DNA of 64,000 bases from Agrobacterium sp. AGB01. GTDB taxonomy: Bacteria > Pseudomonadota > Alphaproteobacteria > Rhizobiales > Rhizobiaceae. The position numbers and the translations under genes are program-made. The stretch covers positions 186,001 through 250,000 of the forward strand of contig NZ_JACVAB010000001.1 of the NCBI RefSeq assembly GCF_014851585.1, written 5' to 3'. Each line of letters starts with the position of its first letter. The first letter of the stretch is position 1. Under the pieces are notes generated by a model. The model was not told the DNA's origin. It saw only the letters and a list, made by a program, of their open reading frames with translations, and did not search any database. Below are positions 35,937 to 44,450 of the stretch, in pieces.

Positions 35937-36950
35937 ATGGCTGGAAATGGGCTAACGATATTTATGCTTGTTGCGCTGGTCGGCATCTCTGCCGCCGCCC
36001 TTGCCTATGCGTTTCTTTTCCAGCGCATCGAGGTTGAAAACAAGACCGCAACCCGTGTTAACCGCGTCAAATCGGCTGAAACGGACCGCGTTAAAATAAA
36101 GGCTGCCCGTGATAGGGTTCAGGAACTGAGCAAACGGAGAAAATCCGTTCAGGACAACCTGAAGGACCTCGAAAAGCGACAGCAGGAAAAAACCAAAAAG
36201 AACCGTGATGTCACCCTGAAGGGCAAGATCACGCAGGCCGGCTTAACCATTACCATTGGCAAATTTTACATGCTGAGCGCTGTGCTCGGTTTGGTTATCT
36301 TTTTGCTTACTCTTATCTCGGGCTTGCCGTTTTTGATCGTTCTGGCCATTTCTTTCGTCGGCGGCCTAGGGTTGCCGCGCTGGATATTGGGTTTTCTTGT
36401 CGGACGCCGGCAACGCAAGTTTCTGGATGAATTTCCAAACTCGCTTGATGTGATGTGCCGATCCATCAAATCCGGTCTGCCGCTGAATGACGCTGTTCGT
36501 TTGATTGCTGCCGATGGACAGGAACCGGTGAAAACCGAGTTCCAGCGCATTCTTGATGCGCAGCAAGTTGGGCTGAGTATTCCCGAAGCGGCGACCCGCA
36601 TGACGCTGACCATGCCACTTTCGGAAGTGAACTTTTTTGCCACGGTCATCACCATTCAGGCGCAGGCCGGTGGTAACCTTTCAGAGGCGCTGTCCAACCT
36701 TGCAAAGGTGCTGCGTGAGCGTAAAAAAATGAAAGCTAAGGTCAGTGCGTTGTCGATGGAAGCAAAAGCCTCCGCTGTCATCATTGGCGCTTTGCCGTTC
36801 ATTGTGGCCTTTCTCGTCTACATGACCTCGCCCGACTACATCATGCACTTGTTTACCGATCCTCGAGGTCACATCATCCTCGGTGTGTCTGGTGTTTGGA
36901 TGTCAATTGGCATCCTTGTGATGCGCAACATGATCAATTTCGATATTTGA
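35937..36950 (+). CDS. tadB: Pilus platform protein TadB
   Basis: A 337-residue inner-membrane platform protein. It starts with a helix (IFMLVALVGISAAALAYAFL), then a charged, coiled-coil-like stretch around residues 40-85 (KRRKSVQDNLKDLEKRQQEK). Two more helices and the T2SSF domain follow: LDVMCRSIKSGLPLNDAVRL and the mid-domain AQAGGNLSEALSNLA. Two further helices end the protein. With TadC it forms the cytoplasmic-membrane ring that CpaF drives. It begins 14 bp after cpaF. Confidence 0.93.
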   Translation: MAGNGLTIFMLVALVGISAAALAYAFLFQRIEVENKTATRVNRVKSAETDRVKIKAARDRVQELSKRRKSVQDNLKDLEKRQQEKTKKNRDVTLKGKITQAGLTITIGKFYMLSAVLGLVIFLLTLISGLPFLIVLAISFVGGLGLPRWILGFLVGRRQRKFLDEFPNSLDVMCRSIKSGLPLNDAVRLIAADGQEPVKTEFQRILDAQQVGLSIPEAATRMTLTMPLSEVNFFATVITIQAQAGGNLSEALSNLAKVLRERKKMKAKVSALSMEAKASAVIIGALPFIVAFLVYMTSPDYIMHLFTDPRGHIILGVSGVWMSIGILVMRNMINFDI

Positions 36951-36962
36951 GGGTGGCAGCGC

Positions 36963-37946
36963 ATGTCTGAGGAACTCGCAAAAAGCCTGACCAATCCGAC
37001 GATGATCATCGCGCTGCTTGTTGCGCTGGCCGTATTTGCAACTTTCTACACGCTTGTCATTCCCTATTTTGAAAAGGGTGATCTCAACAAGCGCATGAAG
37101 GCTGTGTCCACGGAACGCGATCAGATTCGCAGCCGTGAACGTGAGCGCATGCAAGCGGAGCTAAGCAACAAGGGCTCACTACGCACCTCCAACAACAAGT
37201 CAGCGCGCAAGATCGTGGAACGCTTCAACCTTCGCGAAGCCCTTGTTGATGAAAACACCATGAACAAGCTGCGGGCGGCAGGTTATCGCTCACAGAATGC
37301 GCTCAACACGTTCCTTGCTGCCCGTTTTATTCTGCCATTCGTATTTCTGGTCCTTGCTATCCTCTGGGTTTTTGGACTTGGGAACCTGGCAGAAAAAGCG
37401 ATGCCGATACGTATTCTGGTGGTGATCGTTGTGGCGTATATCGGTTTCTATGCGCCAAACATCTACATCTCCAACCAAATGAAAAAGCGTCAGCATTCCA
37501 TCAAACGTGCTTGGCCAGACGCACTCGATCTGATGTTGATCTGCGTTGAATCTGGTATTTCGATGGAAGCAGCCATGCGGCGTGTGGCGGAAGAAATGGC
37601 AGACCAGTCACCGGAACTTGCGGAAGAAATGGTGCTGACAACGGCTGAATTGTCGTTTCTTCAGGATCGACGCACGGCGCTTGAAAACCTTGGCATCCGT
37701 ACACAGCTCGATATCGTCAAGAGCGTTACGCAAGCCCTAATTCAGGCAGAACGCTATGGTACGCCGCTGGCGCAGGCACTGCGTGTCTTGGCACAGGAAG
37801 GTCGAGACGAGCGTATGAACGAGGCAGAAAAAAAGGCTGCCGCCTTGCCGCCAAAGCTCACCGTGCCGATGATCTTGTTTTTTCTGCCAGTGCTTATCGC
37901 GGTTATTCTCGGGCCTGCAGGCATTCAGGTCGCCGATCGCTTCTAA
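36963..37946 (+). CDS. tadC: Pilus platform protein TadC
   Basis: The partner of TadB, 327 residues, with the same architecture: an N-terminal helix (IIALLVALAVFATFYTLV), a charged linker, two helices, then a T2SSF domain with LDLMLICVESGISMEAAMRR and two terminal helices. It lies 12 bp after tadB and ends the visible cluster. No tadD, tadE, tadF or tadG follows, so the minor pilins and TPR protein must be elsewhere. The nine-gene set from flp to tadC parallels the ctpA-I order described in Agrobacterium. Confidence 0.93.
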   Translation: MSEELAKSLTNPTMIIALLVALAVFATFYTLVIPYFEKGDLNKRMKAVSTERDQIRSRERERMQAELSNKGSLRTSNNKSARKIVERFNLREALVDENTMNKLRAAGYRSQNALNTFLAARFILPFVFLVLAILWVFGLGNLAEKAMPIRILVVIVVAYIGFYAPNIYISNQMKKRQHSIKRAWPDALDLMLICVESGISMEAAMRRVAEEMADQSPELAEEMVLTTAELSFLQDRRTALENLGIRTQLDIVKSVTQALIQAERYGTPLAQALRVLAQEGRDERMNEAEKKAAALPPKLTVPMILFFLPVLIAVILGPAGIQVADRF

Positions 37947-38135
37947 TTGGTTTTACCGATCAAGCACTGCAATTCAATTGCGTGAGAGTGGCGGTTGGTT
38001 CGCGTGTTCTATAGTGCGCTATAGTATTTTTCCATTGTTATTGTTTGATTTTTTGCGTCGTCTTATACAGCTGTCGGCGCCTTCCAGCCATTTTCCAACA
38101 TCTTATAAACAGAACAAAGTCGCTCAACCTCGGCC

Positions 38136-38189
38136 TTGACAGATTGCCAATGCGGCATAATGCTAAGATGTCAGACCAATTAATAGGTC
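38136..38189 (+). promoter_or_regulatory. Promoter and palindromic operator of the GntR-led unit
   Basis: TTGACA at 38136-38141 is a perfect -35 box, with CATAAT at 38156-38161 as the best but tightly spaced -10. Just downstream, 38174-38189 (GACCAATTAATAGGTC) is a 16-bp palindrome with 14 matching positions. It sits 15 bp before the regulator's GTG start, where an autorepressor site is expected. Confidence 0.55.
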
Positions 38190-38204
38190 GTCGGGGAAGA
38201 AAGA

Positions 38205-38924
38205 GTGAAGCTGAAACAGGAGAGGCCGCCAATCGCGCCACTGCCACCGATCGATCGTGTGGCACAGGTTACCAGCGCATTGTCGGACTATATCGATAGA
38301 GCCAGCCTCAAAACGGGTGACCGTTTACCTGCCGAACGCGAGCTGATGGCAGCTCTCGCGGTTGGTCGCTCAACGATCCGCGAAATGATACGGCATTTTC
38401 AAGCGCTCGGCGTGATGGAAACTCGCAAAGGCAGCGGCACCTATCTGTTAAAGCCCGTCACCACCGCGACGATTCATATGCCGCTATCCCTTGAGACGGT
38501 AAATCTGCGCGACATCCTGCTGCAGACGCTCGAAGTGCGGCGCGGCATGGAGGTCGAGGCCAGCATGGTAGCAGCCCGCCGTCGTACCGCTGAAGATGTC
38601 GCCAACATCGAACAAAAACTCGATGAAATGGAGCGGGTACATATAGAAAAAGGCACCTCCGGTCGCCAGGATCTCGAGTTTCATCTGGCCATCTATGATG
38701 CCACCCACAACCCGCTTTTCCGCCAGTTGCTGGAACAGATGCGGGAGGCTTTCGAGCAGTTTTGGGATCAGCCATTTAATCGCCCGGACTTTGCAAGGCG
38801 CTCATTCCCATTCCATCGCACGCTATTTAACGCCATCGCTGCCCAGGATACGGAGGCGGCACGGCGCGAAACACTCAAGATTCTCGACATCGTCGAGGAA
38901 GATATCAAGGAAATGTCCAAATGA
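38205..38924 (+). CDS. GntR-family regulator, FadR subgroup (FCD domain)
   Basis: A 239-residue transcription factor. The N-terminal winged helix-turn-helix has the GntR pattern LKTGDRLPAERELMAALAVG then STIREMIRHFQALG. The C-terminal FCD domain has the D-x3-H metal/ligand motif in DLEFHLAIYDATHNPLF and a second His in FPFHRTLFNAI. Start is GTG 38205 behind GGGGAAGAAAG. It overlaps the next gene by four bases (ATGA), so regulator and enzyme are translated together. It probably responds to the substrate of the linked importer; the ligand is unknown. Confidence 0.9.
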   Translation: MKLKQERPPIAPLPPIDRVAQVTSALSDYIDRASLKTGDRLPAERELMAALAVGRSTIREMIRHFQALGVMETRKGSGTYLLKPVTTATIHMPLSLETVNLRDILLQTLEVRRGMEVEASMVAARRRTAEDVANIEQKLDEMERVHIEKGTSGRQDLEFHLAIYDATHNPLFRQLLEQMREAFEQFWDQPFNRPDFARRSFPFHRTLFNAIAAQDTEAARRETLKILDIVEEDIKEMSK

Positions 38925-40087
38925 ATGACGTAACCGGCACGTTCGATCTTGCATCACAGATCGTGGCCCATGACGAAACAAATGCTTTTGAAGCCGTTGT
39001 GCCGCCGATCGTGCAGACGTCGCTGTTCACCTTCTCCAGCTATGACGAGATGGTCTCGACCTATCGCGGCGAAAAATCCCGTCCGGTCTATACCCGAGGT
39101 CTGAACCCGACGGTCCGGGCATTTGAGGAAATGCTGGCCAAGCTGGAAGGTGCGGAAGACGCCATCGGGTTTGCCAGCGGCATGTCGGCCATTTCATCGA
39201 CGGTCCTGTCATTTGTAGAGCCAGGCGACCGCATTGTTGCTGTGCGTCACGTCTACCCGGACGCATTCCGTCTGTTTGGCACGTTGCTGAAGCGCATGAA
39301 GGTTGAGGTCACCTATGTGGATGGCCGCGACGAAGAGGCTGTTGCCAAGGCTCTCCCCGGTGCAAAGCTGTTCTACATGGAAAGCCCGACAAGCTGGGTC
39401 ATGGAAGCACATGATGTTGGCGCACTGGCAGCAATCGCCCGCAAACACGGCATCATCAGCGTCATCGACAACAGCTGGGCCAGCCCGATCTTCCAGCAGC
39501 CATTGAAGTTGGGTGTCGATATCGTCTTGCATTCGGCCTCCAAATATCTGGGTGGTCACAGCGACGTGGTTGCCGGTGTTGTTGCCGGTTCGAAGGAGCT
39601 GATTGGCCGCATTCGTGGCGAAGCATACCCGTATCTCGGCGGCAAGCTGTCGCCATTTGATGCCTGGTTGTTGATCCGCGGTATGCGCACGCTGCCAATT
39701 CGTATGAAGGCGCATGAGCAATCCGCTTTGGCGATTGCCCGCAAGCTTCAGGAACTCGATGTTGTGGAAACCGTCTGCCATCCGGCATTGGCCAATCGCC
39801 TGCCTACCGGTCTTAACGGCACGTCGGGCCTCTTTTCATTCATTTTCCGGGAAGGCGTGAATGTGCGCGCTTTTGCGGATCAGCTTAAATTTTTCAAGCT
39901 CGGCGTCAGCTGGGGCGGTCACGAAAGCCTGATCGTTCCCGGTGAGGTGGTGCTGGAACAAAAAGCACAGCCAAATTCGGCTCAGACCTTCGGCATCAGC
40001 GCCCGTTCCGTGCGTCTGCATGTCGGTCTTGAGGGAACGGATGCGCTTTGGGGAGATCTGGAAGCGGCCATCGCTGCCGCTACCTGA
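38921..40087 (+). CDS. PLP-dependent Cys/Met-metabolism enzyme (gamma-family), substrate unknown
   Basis: A 388-residue fold-type I PLP enzyme of the cystathionine gamma/beta-lyase, methionine gamma-lyase and sulfhydrylase family. The expected pieces are YTRGLNPTVRAFEEMLAKLE, the PLP-stacking segment FASGMSAISSTVL, the Asp in VIDNSWASPIFQQP and the Schiff-base lysine in SASKYLGGHSDVVAG. Which reaction it catalyses cannot be read from this. It is coupled to the GntR gene and followed 45 bp later by a sugar-type ABC importer, so it probably acts on the imported compound. It is distinct from metZ at 62455-63639, which belongs to the same superfamily. Confidence 0.88.
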   Translation: MNDVTGTFDLASQIVAHDETNAFEAVVPPIVQTSLFTFSSYDEMVSTYRGEKSRPVYTRGLNPTVRAFEEMLAKLEGAEDAIGFASGMSAISSTVLSFVEPGDRIVAVRHVYPDAFRLFGTLLKRMKVEVTYVDGRDEEAVAKALPGAKLFYMESPTSWVMEAHDVGALAAIARKHGIISVIDNSWASPIFQQPLKLGVDIVLHSASKYLGGHSDVVAGVVAGSKELIGRIRGEAYPYLGGKLSPFDAWLLIRGMRTLPIRMKAHEQSALAIARKLQELDVVETVCHPALANRLPTGLNGTSGLFSFIFREGVNVRAFADQLKFFKLGVSWGGHESLIVPGEVVLEQKAQPNSAQTFGISARSVRLHVGLEGTDALWGDLEAAIAAAT

Positions 40088-40132
40088 TGGAGTAACGACA
40101 ACCAACGAAACCCAACAATAGGGGGAACTGGA

Positions 40133-41395
40133 ATGATGAAGAAGCTGCTGACCGCTGCGGTTTTTGCCTCGATGATGGCAGGCACGGCACTTGCGGACAC
40201 GACATTGAAGCTGGTGGAGGTTATTACCAGCCCAGAACGTACCGAAACCTTGAAGTCTATCGTTGCCAAGTTTGAGGCAGCGAACCCGGGCACTAAGGTT
40301 GAGATCATTTCGCTTCCTTGGGGGGAGGCATTCCAGAAATTCGCGACCATGGTATCGGCCGGTGAAGTCCCTGACGTCATCGAAATGCCGGATACATGGC
40401 TATCGCTTTATGCCAACAATGGCATGCTCGAAAGTCTCGAGCCATATCTCGCAAAGTGGGAGCATACAGACGGTCTGACATCCCGTGCGCTTGAACTTGG
40501 CCGCGACGTGAAAGACACGGCCTACATGTTGCCATACGGCTTCTATCTGCGCGCCATGTTCTACAACAAGAAGCTTCTGTCCGAAGCGGGCGTGACCGAG
40601 CCGCCAAAGACCATGGACGAGTTCACAGAGGCCTCGAAAAAGATCTCAGCTCTGCCCGGTAAATACGGTTATTGCCTTCGTGGTGGTCCCGGTGGCCTGA
40701 ACGGCTGGATCATGTTCGGCGCCTCCATGGCTGGCTCCAACAAGTTCTTCAATGAAGACGGCACCTCGACCATGAACAGCGAAGGCTGGGTGAAGGGTCT
40801 GACTTGGCTGATCGATCTCTACAAGAACGGTTATGCACCGAAGGACAGCGTCAATTGGGGCTTCAACGAAATCGTTGCCGGCTTCTATACCGGCACTTGC
40901 GCCTTTCTTGACCAGGATCCTGATGCCCTCATCGCGATCGCTGAGCGCATGAAGTCGGAAGACTACGGTATCATGACCATGCCGAAGGGTCCTGATGGCA
41001 AGACCTTCCCGACAATCGGTTTTGCCGGTTGGTCGATGATGGCCTCGTCCAAGGACAAGGATCTTTCCTGGAAGCTGATTGAGACGCTCGAAGGCCCAGA
41101 AGGCAACATTGAGTGGAACAAGAAGACAGGCGCTCTTCCGGTTCACAAGTCGGCTGAAAAAGATCCGTTCTACGCAAGCGAGCAGTTCAAGGGCTGGTTT
41201 GCTGAGCTGGAAGACAAGGACGCTGTTCCGACAACCATGCCGACCTATCTTGAAGAATTTGCGTTCTTCAAGGATTCGCTGGTTATCAAGACGTCGCAAG
41301 AAGCCTTGCTGGGTGACATCACCCCGGAAGATTTGGCCAACCAGTGGGCAGACTACCTGACGAAGGCGCAGCAGAAGCACCTCGCCAAGAAGTAA
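40133..41395 (+). CDS. CUT1-type ABC transporter, solute-binding protein
   Basis: A 420-residue periplasmic protein of the extracellular sugar-binding (family 1) class. The signal peptide is MMKKLLTAAVFASMMAGTAL, cleaved near ALA-DTT. The mature start TLKLVEVITSPERTETLKSI and internal segments such as GEVPDVIEMPDTW fit the CUT1 group. The substrate is unknown: neighbours suggest a sugar-amino-acid or thio compound rather than a plain sugar, but that is inference. AGGGGGAA precedes the start; ATG 40136 is equally possible. First of four transporter genes. Confidence 0.9.
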   Translation: MMKKLLTAAVFASMMAGTALADTTLKLVEVITSPERTETLKSIVAKFEAANPGTKVEIISLPWGEAFQKFATMVSAGEVPDVIEMPDTWLSLYANNGMLESLEPYLAKWEHTDGLTSRALELGRDVKDTAYMLPYGFYLRAMFYNKKLLSEAGVTEPPKTMDEFTEASKKISALPGKYGYCLRGGPGGLNGWIMFGASMAGSNKFFNEDGTSTMNSEGWVKGLTWLIDLYKNGYAPKDSVNWGFNEIVAGFYTGTCAFLDQDPDALIAIAERMKSEDYGIMTMPKGPDGKTFPTIGFAGWSMMASSKDKDLSWKLIETLEGPEGNIEWNKKTGALPVHKSAEKDPFYASEQFKGWFAELEDKDAVPTTMPTYLEEFAFFKDSLVIKTSQEALLGDITPEDLANQWADYLTKAQQKHLAKK

Positions 41396-41521
41396 TACAA
41401 AGTGCGGTGTGGGACTTCATGTCCTGCACCGCAATTCGCTGGCCAGATTGCTCTGCGTCAGCCCAAGAAAATAGCGGCAGTGCAGCGCGCCTGCCAAAAG
41501 GCCAGAACAGGATTGCCTTCC

Positions 41522-42457
41522 ATGAATAACACTGCCCTTCCGCACACGCGGCGCCAGGACAGACGACCGTTTTTGCAGCGGCTGGCGCATAAGAGTGAGC
41601 CCTGGCTCTACAGCGCGCCATCGCTCATCCTGATTGCCGCCGTCATGCTGGTACCGCTGGCACTCGGCTTGTCCTATGCGTTTCGGGATGTGCAGCTTCT
41701 CAACCCGTTTTCCGGTGGGTTTATCGGCATTGAACACTTCAAAACGCTGTCACAGGATCAGGCCTTTTACCGAGCGTTGAAAAACACGCTGTGGTGGACT
41801 GGCGCCTCGGTGTTTCTGCAGTTCTTGTTCGGCCTTATTCTGGCGTTGCTCTTGGACAAACCCTTTTATGGCCGTGGTCTTGTACAGGCGTTGGTGTTTT
41901 TGCCTTGGGCGGTGCCGACATTTCTGGCCGGCCTCAACTGGGCATGGCTGTTCAATCCTTTGATTGGTCCGCTGCCGCACTGGCTATATGCTCTCGGCAT
42001 CCTGGATGCGCCAAACAACATCCTTTCCGACCCTCAGCTGGCAATGTGGGGACCGATCGTCGCCAATATCTGGTGGGGCATTCCGTTTTTTGCCATCACA
42101 CTTCTTGCCGCCTTGCAGGCTATCCCGCGTGATATTTATGAAGCCGCCGAAATTGATGGCGCAGGTCCCGTACAGCGCTTCATGTCAATTACCCTGCCGT
42201 TTCTGGCACCGACCATTGCCATCACCGTGTTGCTCAGAACCGTGTGGATTTCCAACTTCGCAGATCTCATCATCGTCATGACCAATGGTGGCCCGGCAGA
42301 CCGCACGCAGATCGTTGCCAGCTATATTTTCACGCAAGCCTTCAAGCGGCTGGATTTTGGTTACGCCTCGGCGATCGCGCTGGTGTTGTTAGTACTGCTC
42401 TTGGCCTATTCAATGCTGATTATCCTGTTGCGCCAATCACTGCTGAAGAAGGATTGA
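41522..42457 (+). CDS. CUT1-type ABC transporter permease (MalF-like)
   Basis: A 311-residue inner-membrane subunit with about six helices after a basic N-terminus. The EAA loop is EAAEIDGAGPVQRFMSITLP. I chose ATG 41522 (MNNTALPHTRR); the frame is open 120 bp upstream but that part looks non-coding. A gap of 126 bp separates it from the binding-protein gene, the only large gap in the transporter operon. It pairs with the next permease. Confidence 0.92.
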   Translation: MNNTALPHTRRQDRRPFLQRLAHKSEPWLYSAPSLILIAAVMLVPLALGLSYAFRDVQLLNPFSGGFIGIEHFKTLSQDQAFYRALKNTLWWTGASVFLQFLFGLILALLLDKPFYGRGLVQALVFLPWAVPTFLAGLNWAWLFNPLIGPLPHWLYALGILDAPNNILSDPQLAMWGPIVANIWWGIPFFAITLLAALQAIPRDIYEAAEIDGAGPVQRFMSITLPFLAPTIAITVLLRTVWISNFADLIIVMTNGGPADRTQIVASYIFTQAFKRLDFGYASAIALVLLVLLLAYSMLIILLRQSLLKKD

Positions 42458-42461
42458 TCCC

Positions 42462-43295
42462 ATGAGAGCCAGTAAAGTTATCTCCATCGGCGCTCATCGT
42501 ATTGCGATCCTGCTGTATGTAATTGTTGCGCTTTTCCCATTATTCTGGTTGCTGAAAGTGTCGGTAACGCCAAACGATCTGCTCTACAGCGAAGGCGTGC
42601 GCATGTGGCCATCGCGCATGACATTCGACCATTTCAGCTTTGTTATCGCCCACAGCGCTTTTCCAGTTTTCTTCAAAAACAGTCTGATCGTCGCCGGCTC
42701 CACCGCCATTGTCGTGACAATCCTGGCATCGCTGTCCGGTTACGCTTTGTCGCGTTTCGACTTCAAGGCGAAATACTGGATTGTCGGCCTGATGTTGCTG
42801 ACGCAGATGTTTCCGCTGGTCATGCTGGTAGCGCCAATCTTCAAGATGTTGTCGCCACTTGGTTTGACCAATAGTTTGACCGGACTTGTCGTGGTCTACA
42901 CCGCCTTCAACGTGCCGTTTGCAACCTTCCTGATGCAGTCCTTTTTTGATGGAATTCCTAAGGATCTGGAAGAGGCGGCAATGATTGATGGCGCCAGCCG
43001 TTTTGTTGCTTTCCGGCAGATCATTCTGCCCCTGACGCTTCCCGGCGTGGCGGCAACCCTCGGCTTCGTCTTTACCGCAGCGTGGAGTGAACTTCTGTTC
43101 GCCCTGATGCTGATCTCCGGCAATGACGCAGCGACATTCCCGGTCGGCCTTCTGACCTTCGTTTCAAAATTCTCGGTGGACTTCGGACAGATGATGGCAG
43201 CGGGCGTTCTTGCGCTTATTCCTGCCTGCGTCTTCTTCCTGCTGATCCAGCGTTACCTTGTTCAAGGCCTCACCGCCGGTGCGGTGAAAGGCTAG
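42462..43295 (+). CDS. CUT1-type ABC transporter permease (MalG-like)
   Basis: A 277-residue permease with six helices and the EAA loop LEEAAMIDGASRFVAFRQII. It starts four bases after the previous stop, with AAGGA in the end of that gene, so translation is coupled. The C-terminal IQRYLVQGLTAGAVKG is the classic MalG-type ending. Together with the 41522 permease and the 43306 ATPase it forms a complete importer. Confidence 0.93.
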   Translation: MRASKVISIGAHRIAILLYVIVALFPLFWLLKVSVTPNDLLYSEGVRMWPSRMTFDHFSFVIAHSAFPVFFKNSLIVAGSTAIVVTILASLSGYALSRFDFKAKYWIVGLMLLTQMFPLVMLVAPIFKMLSPLGLTNSLTGLVVVYTAFNVPFATFLMQSFFDGIPKDLEEAAMIDGASRFVAFRQIILPLTLPGVAATLGFVFTAAWSELLFALMLISGNDAATFPVGLLTFVSKFSVDFGQMMAAGVLALIPACVFFLLIQRYLVQGLTAGAVKG

Positions 43296-43305
43296 GAGCT
43301 TTATT

Positions 43306-44385
43306 ATGGCATCTATCGATATTCAAAATGTTCGCAAGACCTATGGCAATTATCCGGTGCTGCATGGGGTCGATCTGGAAATTCAGGACGGGGAATTTAT
43401 CGTTCTGGTCGGTCCGTCCGGCTGCGGCAAGTCCACCCTGCTGCGCATGATTGCCGGCCTGGAAGACATTTCGTCCGGCGATATCCGCATTGAGGGAAAC
43501 CGGGTCAACGATGTTGCACCGAAGAACCGCGACATCGCCATGGTGTTCCAGTCCTATGCGCTTTATCCACATATGTCGGTTGCCGACAATATGAGCTACA
43601 GCCTGCGCCTCCGCAAAACTGCCAAGGAAAAGATTGCCTCTGCCGTAAGCGGTGCGGCGTCCAAGCTTGGTCTTGAACCTTTCCTGGAACGACGTCCGAA
43701 AGCCCTTTCCGGTGGCCAGCGTCAGCGCGTTGCCATGGGACGTGCCATTGTGCGGCAGCCCAAGGCATTTCTGTTTGACGAACCACTTTCCAACCTTGAT
43801 GCCCGTCTGCGTGAGCAGATGCGCGCTGAAATCAAGAAAATGCACGCCGACCTGAAAGCCACATCGATCTATGTGACCCACGATCAGATCGAAGCGATGA
43901 CACTTGCTGATCGTATCGTTGCCATGAATGGCGGTGTTGTGCAGCAGGTTGGTACGCCGCTTGAACTTTACGATACCCCCGCCAATCTGTTTGTTGCCGG
44001 CTTTATCGGCTCTCCGGGCATGAACTTCCTGACCGGAACATATGTCGCCAAGGATGGCACCCATGGTGTGCGCCTTGCCGATGACATGGTGATGAAACTG
44101 GCAAAGCCGGTGAAGCTGGAAGAGGGGACATCCGTGACCCTTGGCATTCGGCCGGAACACGTCACAATAGTCGAGACCGGCGGCATTGAAGCCAATGTGG
44201 ATCTGATCGAGCCAACTGGCTTTGGCATCATCATCCATCTGTCGCTGCACGGCCTGCCGTTCAAGGTCTTTACGCTGGATCGTGCTGCCCTGTCGGCTGG
44301 TCCAAAAGTCCGGGTCGATTTCCCGAGCCAGCATCTGCATGTATTCGACAAGGATGGTGTTCGCGCCATCAGCCTCGGCGCTTGA
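43306..44385 (+). CDS. CUT1-type ABC transporter ATPase (UgpC/MalK family)
   Basis: A 359-residue ATPase. Walker A is GPSGCGKST, the Q-loop is FQSYALYPH, the signature is [14 protein letters not shown], Walker B is [11 protein letters not shown], and the switch His is in YVTHDQIEAMTLAD. The C-terminal TOBE domain ends QHLHVFDKDG. It closely resembles UgpC at 10700-11812 in the nucleotide-binding half, which is normal among CUT1 ATPases. It ends the operon and is followed by a two-way terminator. Confidence 0.94.
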   Translation: MASIDIQNVRKTYGNYPVLHGVDLEIQDGEFIVLVGPSGCGKSTLLRMIAGLEDISSGDIRIEGNRVNDVAPKNRDIAMVFQSYALYPHMSVADNMSYSLRLRKTAKEKIASAVSGAASKLGLEPFLERRPKALSGGQRQRVAMGRAIVRQPKAFLFDEPLSNLDARLREQMRAEIKKMHADLKATSIYVTHDQIEAMTLADRIVAMNGGVVQQVGTPLELYDTPANLFVAGFIGSPGMNFLTGTYVAKDGTHGVRLADDMVMKLAKPVKLEEGTSVTLGIRPEHVTIVETGGIEANVDLIEPTGFGIIIHLSLHGLPFKVFTLDRAALSAGPKVRVDFPSQHLHVFDKDGVRAISLGA

Positions 44386-44391
44386 AAGAAA

Positions 44392-44425
44392 AAGGGCTCC
44401 CCGTTCATTGATCGGGAAGCCCTTG
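44392..44425. terminator. Two-way terminator between the ABC operon and rhaK
   Basis: A 12-position stem (AAGGGCT then CCCG, one mismatch) with a 9-nt loop. It lies between two convergent stops, 7 bp after one and 26 bp before the other. An A-run precedes it and TTGATCTT follows on the plus strand; on the minus strand the stem is followed by TTTTTCTTTC. Confidence 0.7.
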
Positions 44426-44450
44426 ATCTTAGCGATTGATGGATTTCTTA

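Noticed and set aside
38921-40087. Calling the PLP enzyme metC or mgl
   Set aside because: Family motifs do not separate cystathionine beta-lyase, methionine gamma-lyase and related enzymes, and the neighbours suggest a specialised substrate.
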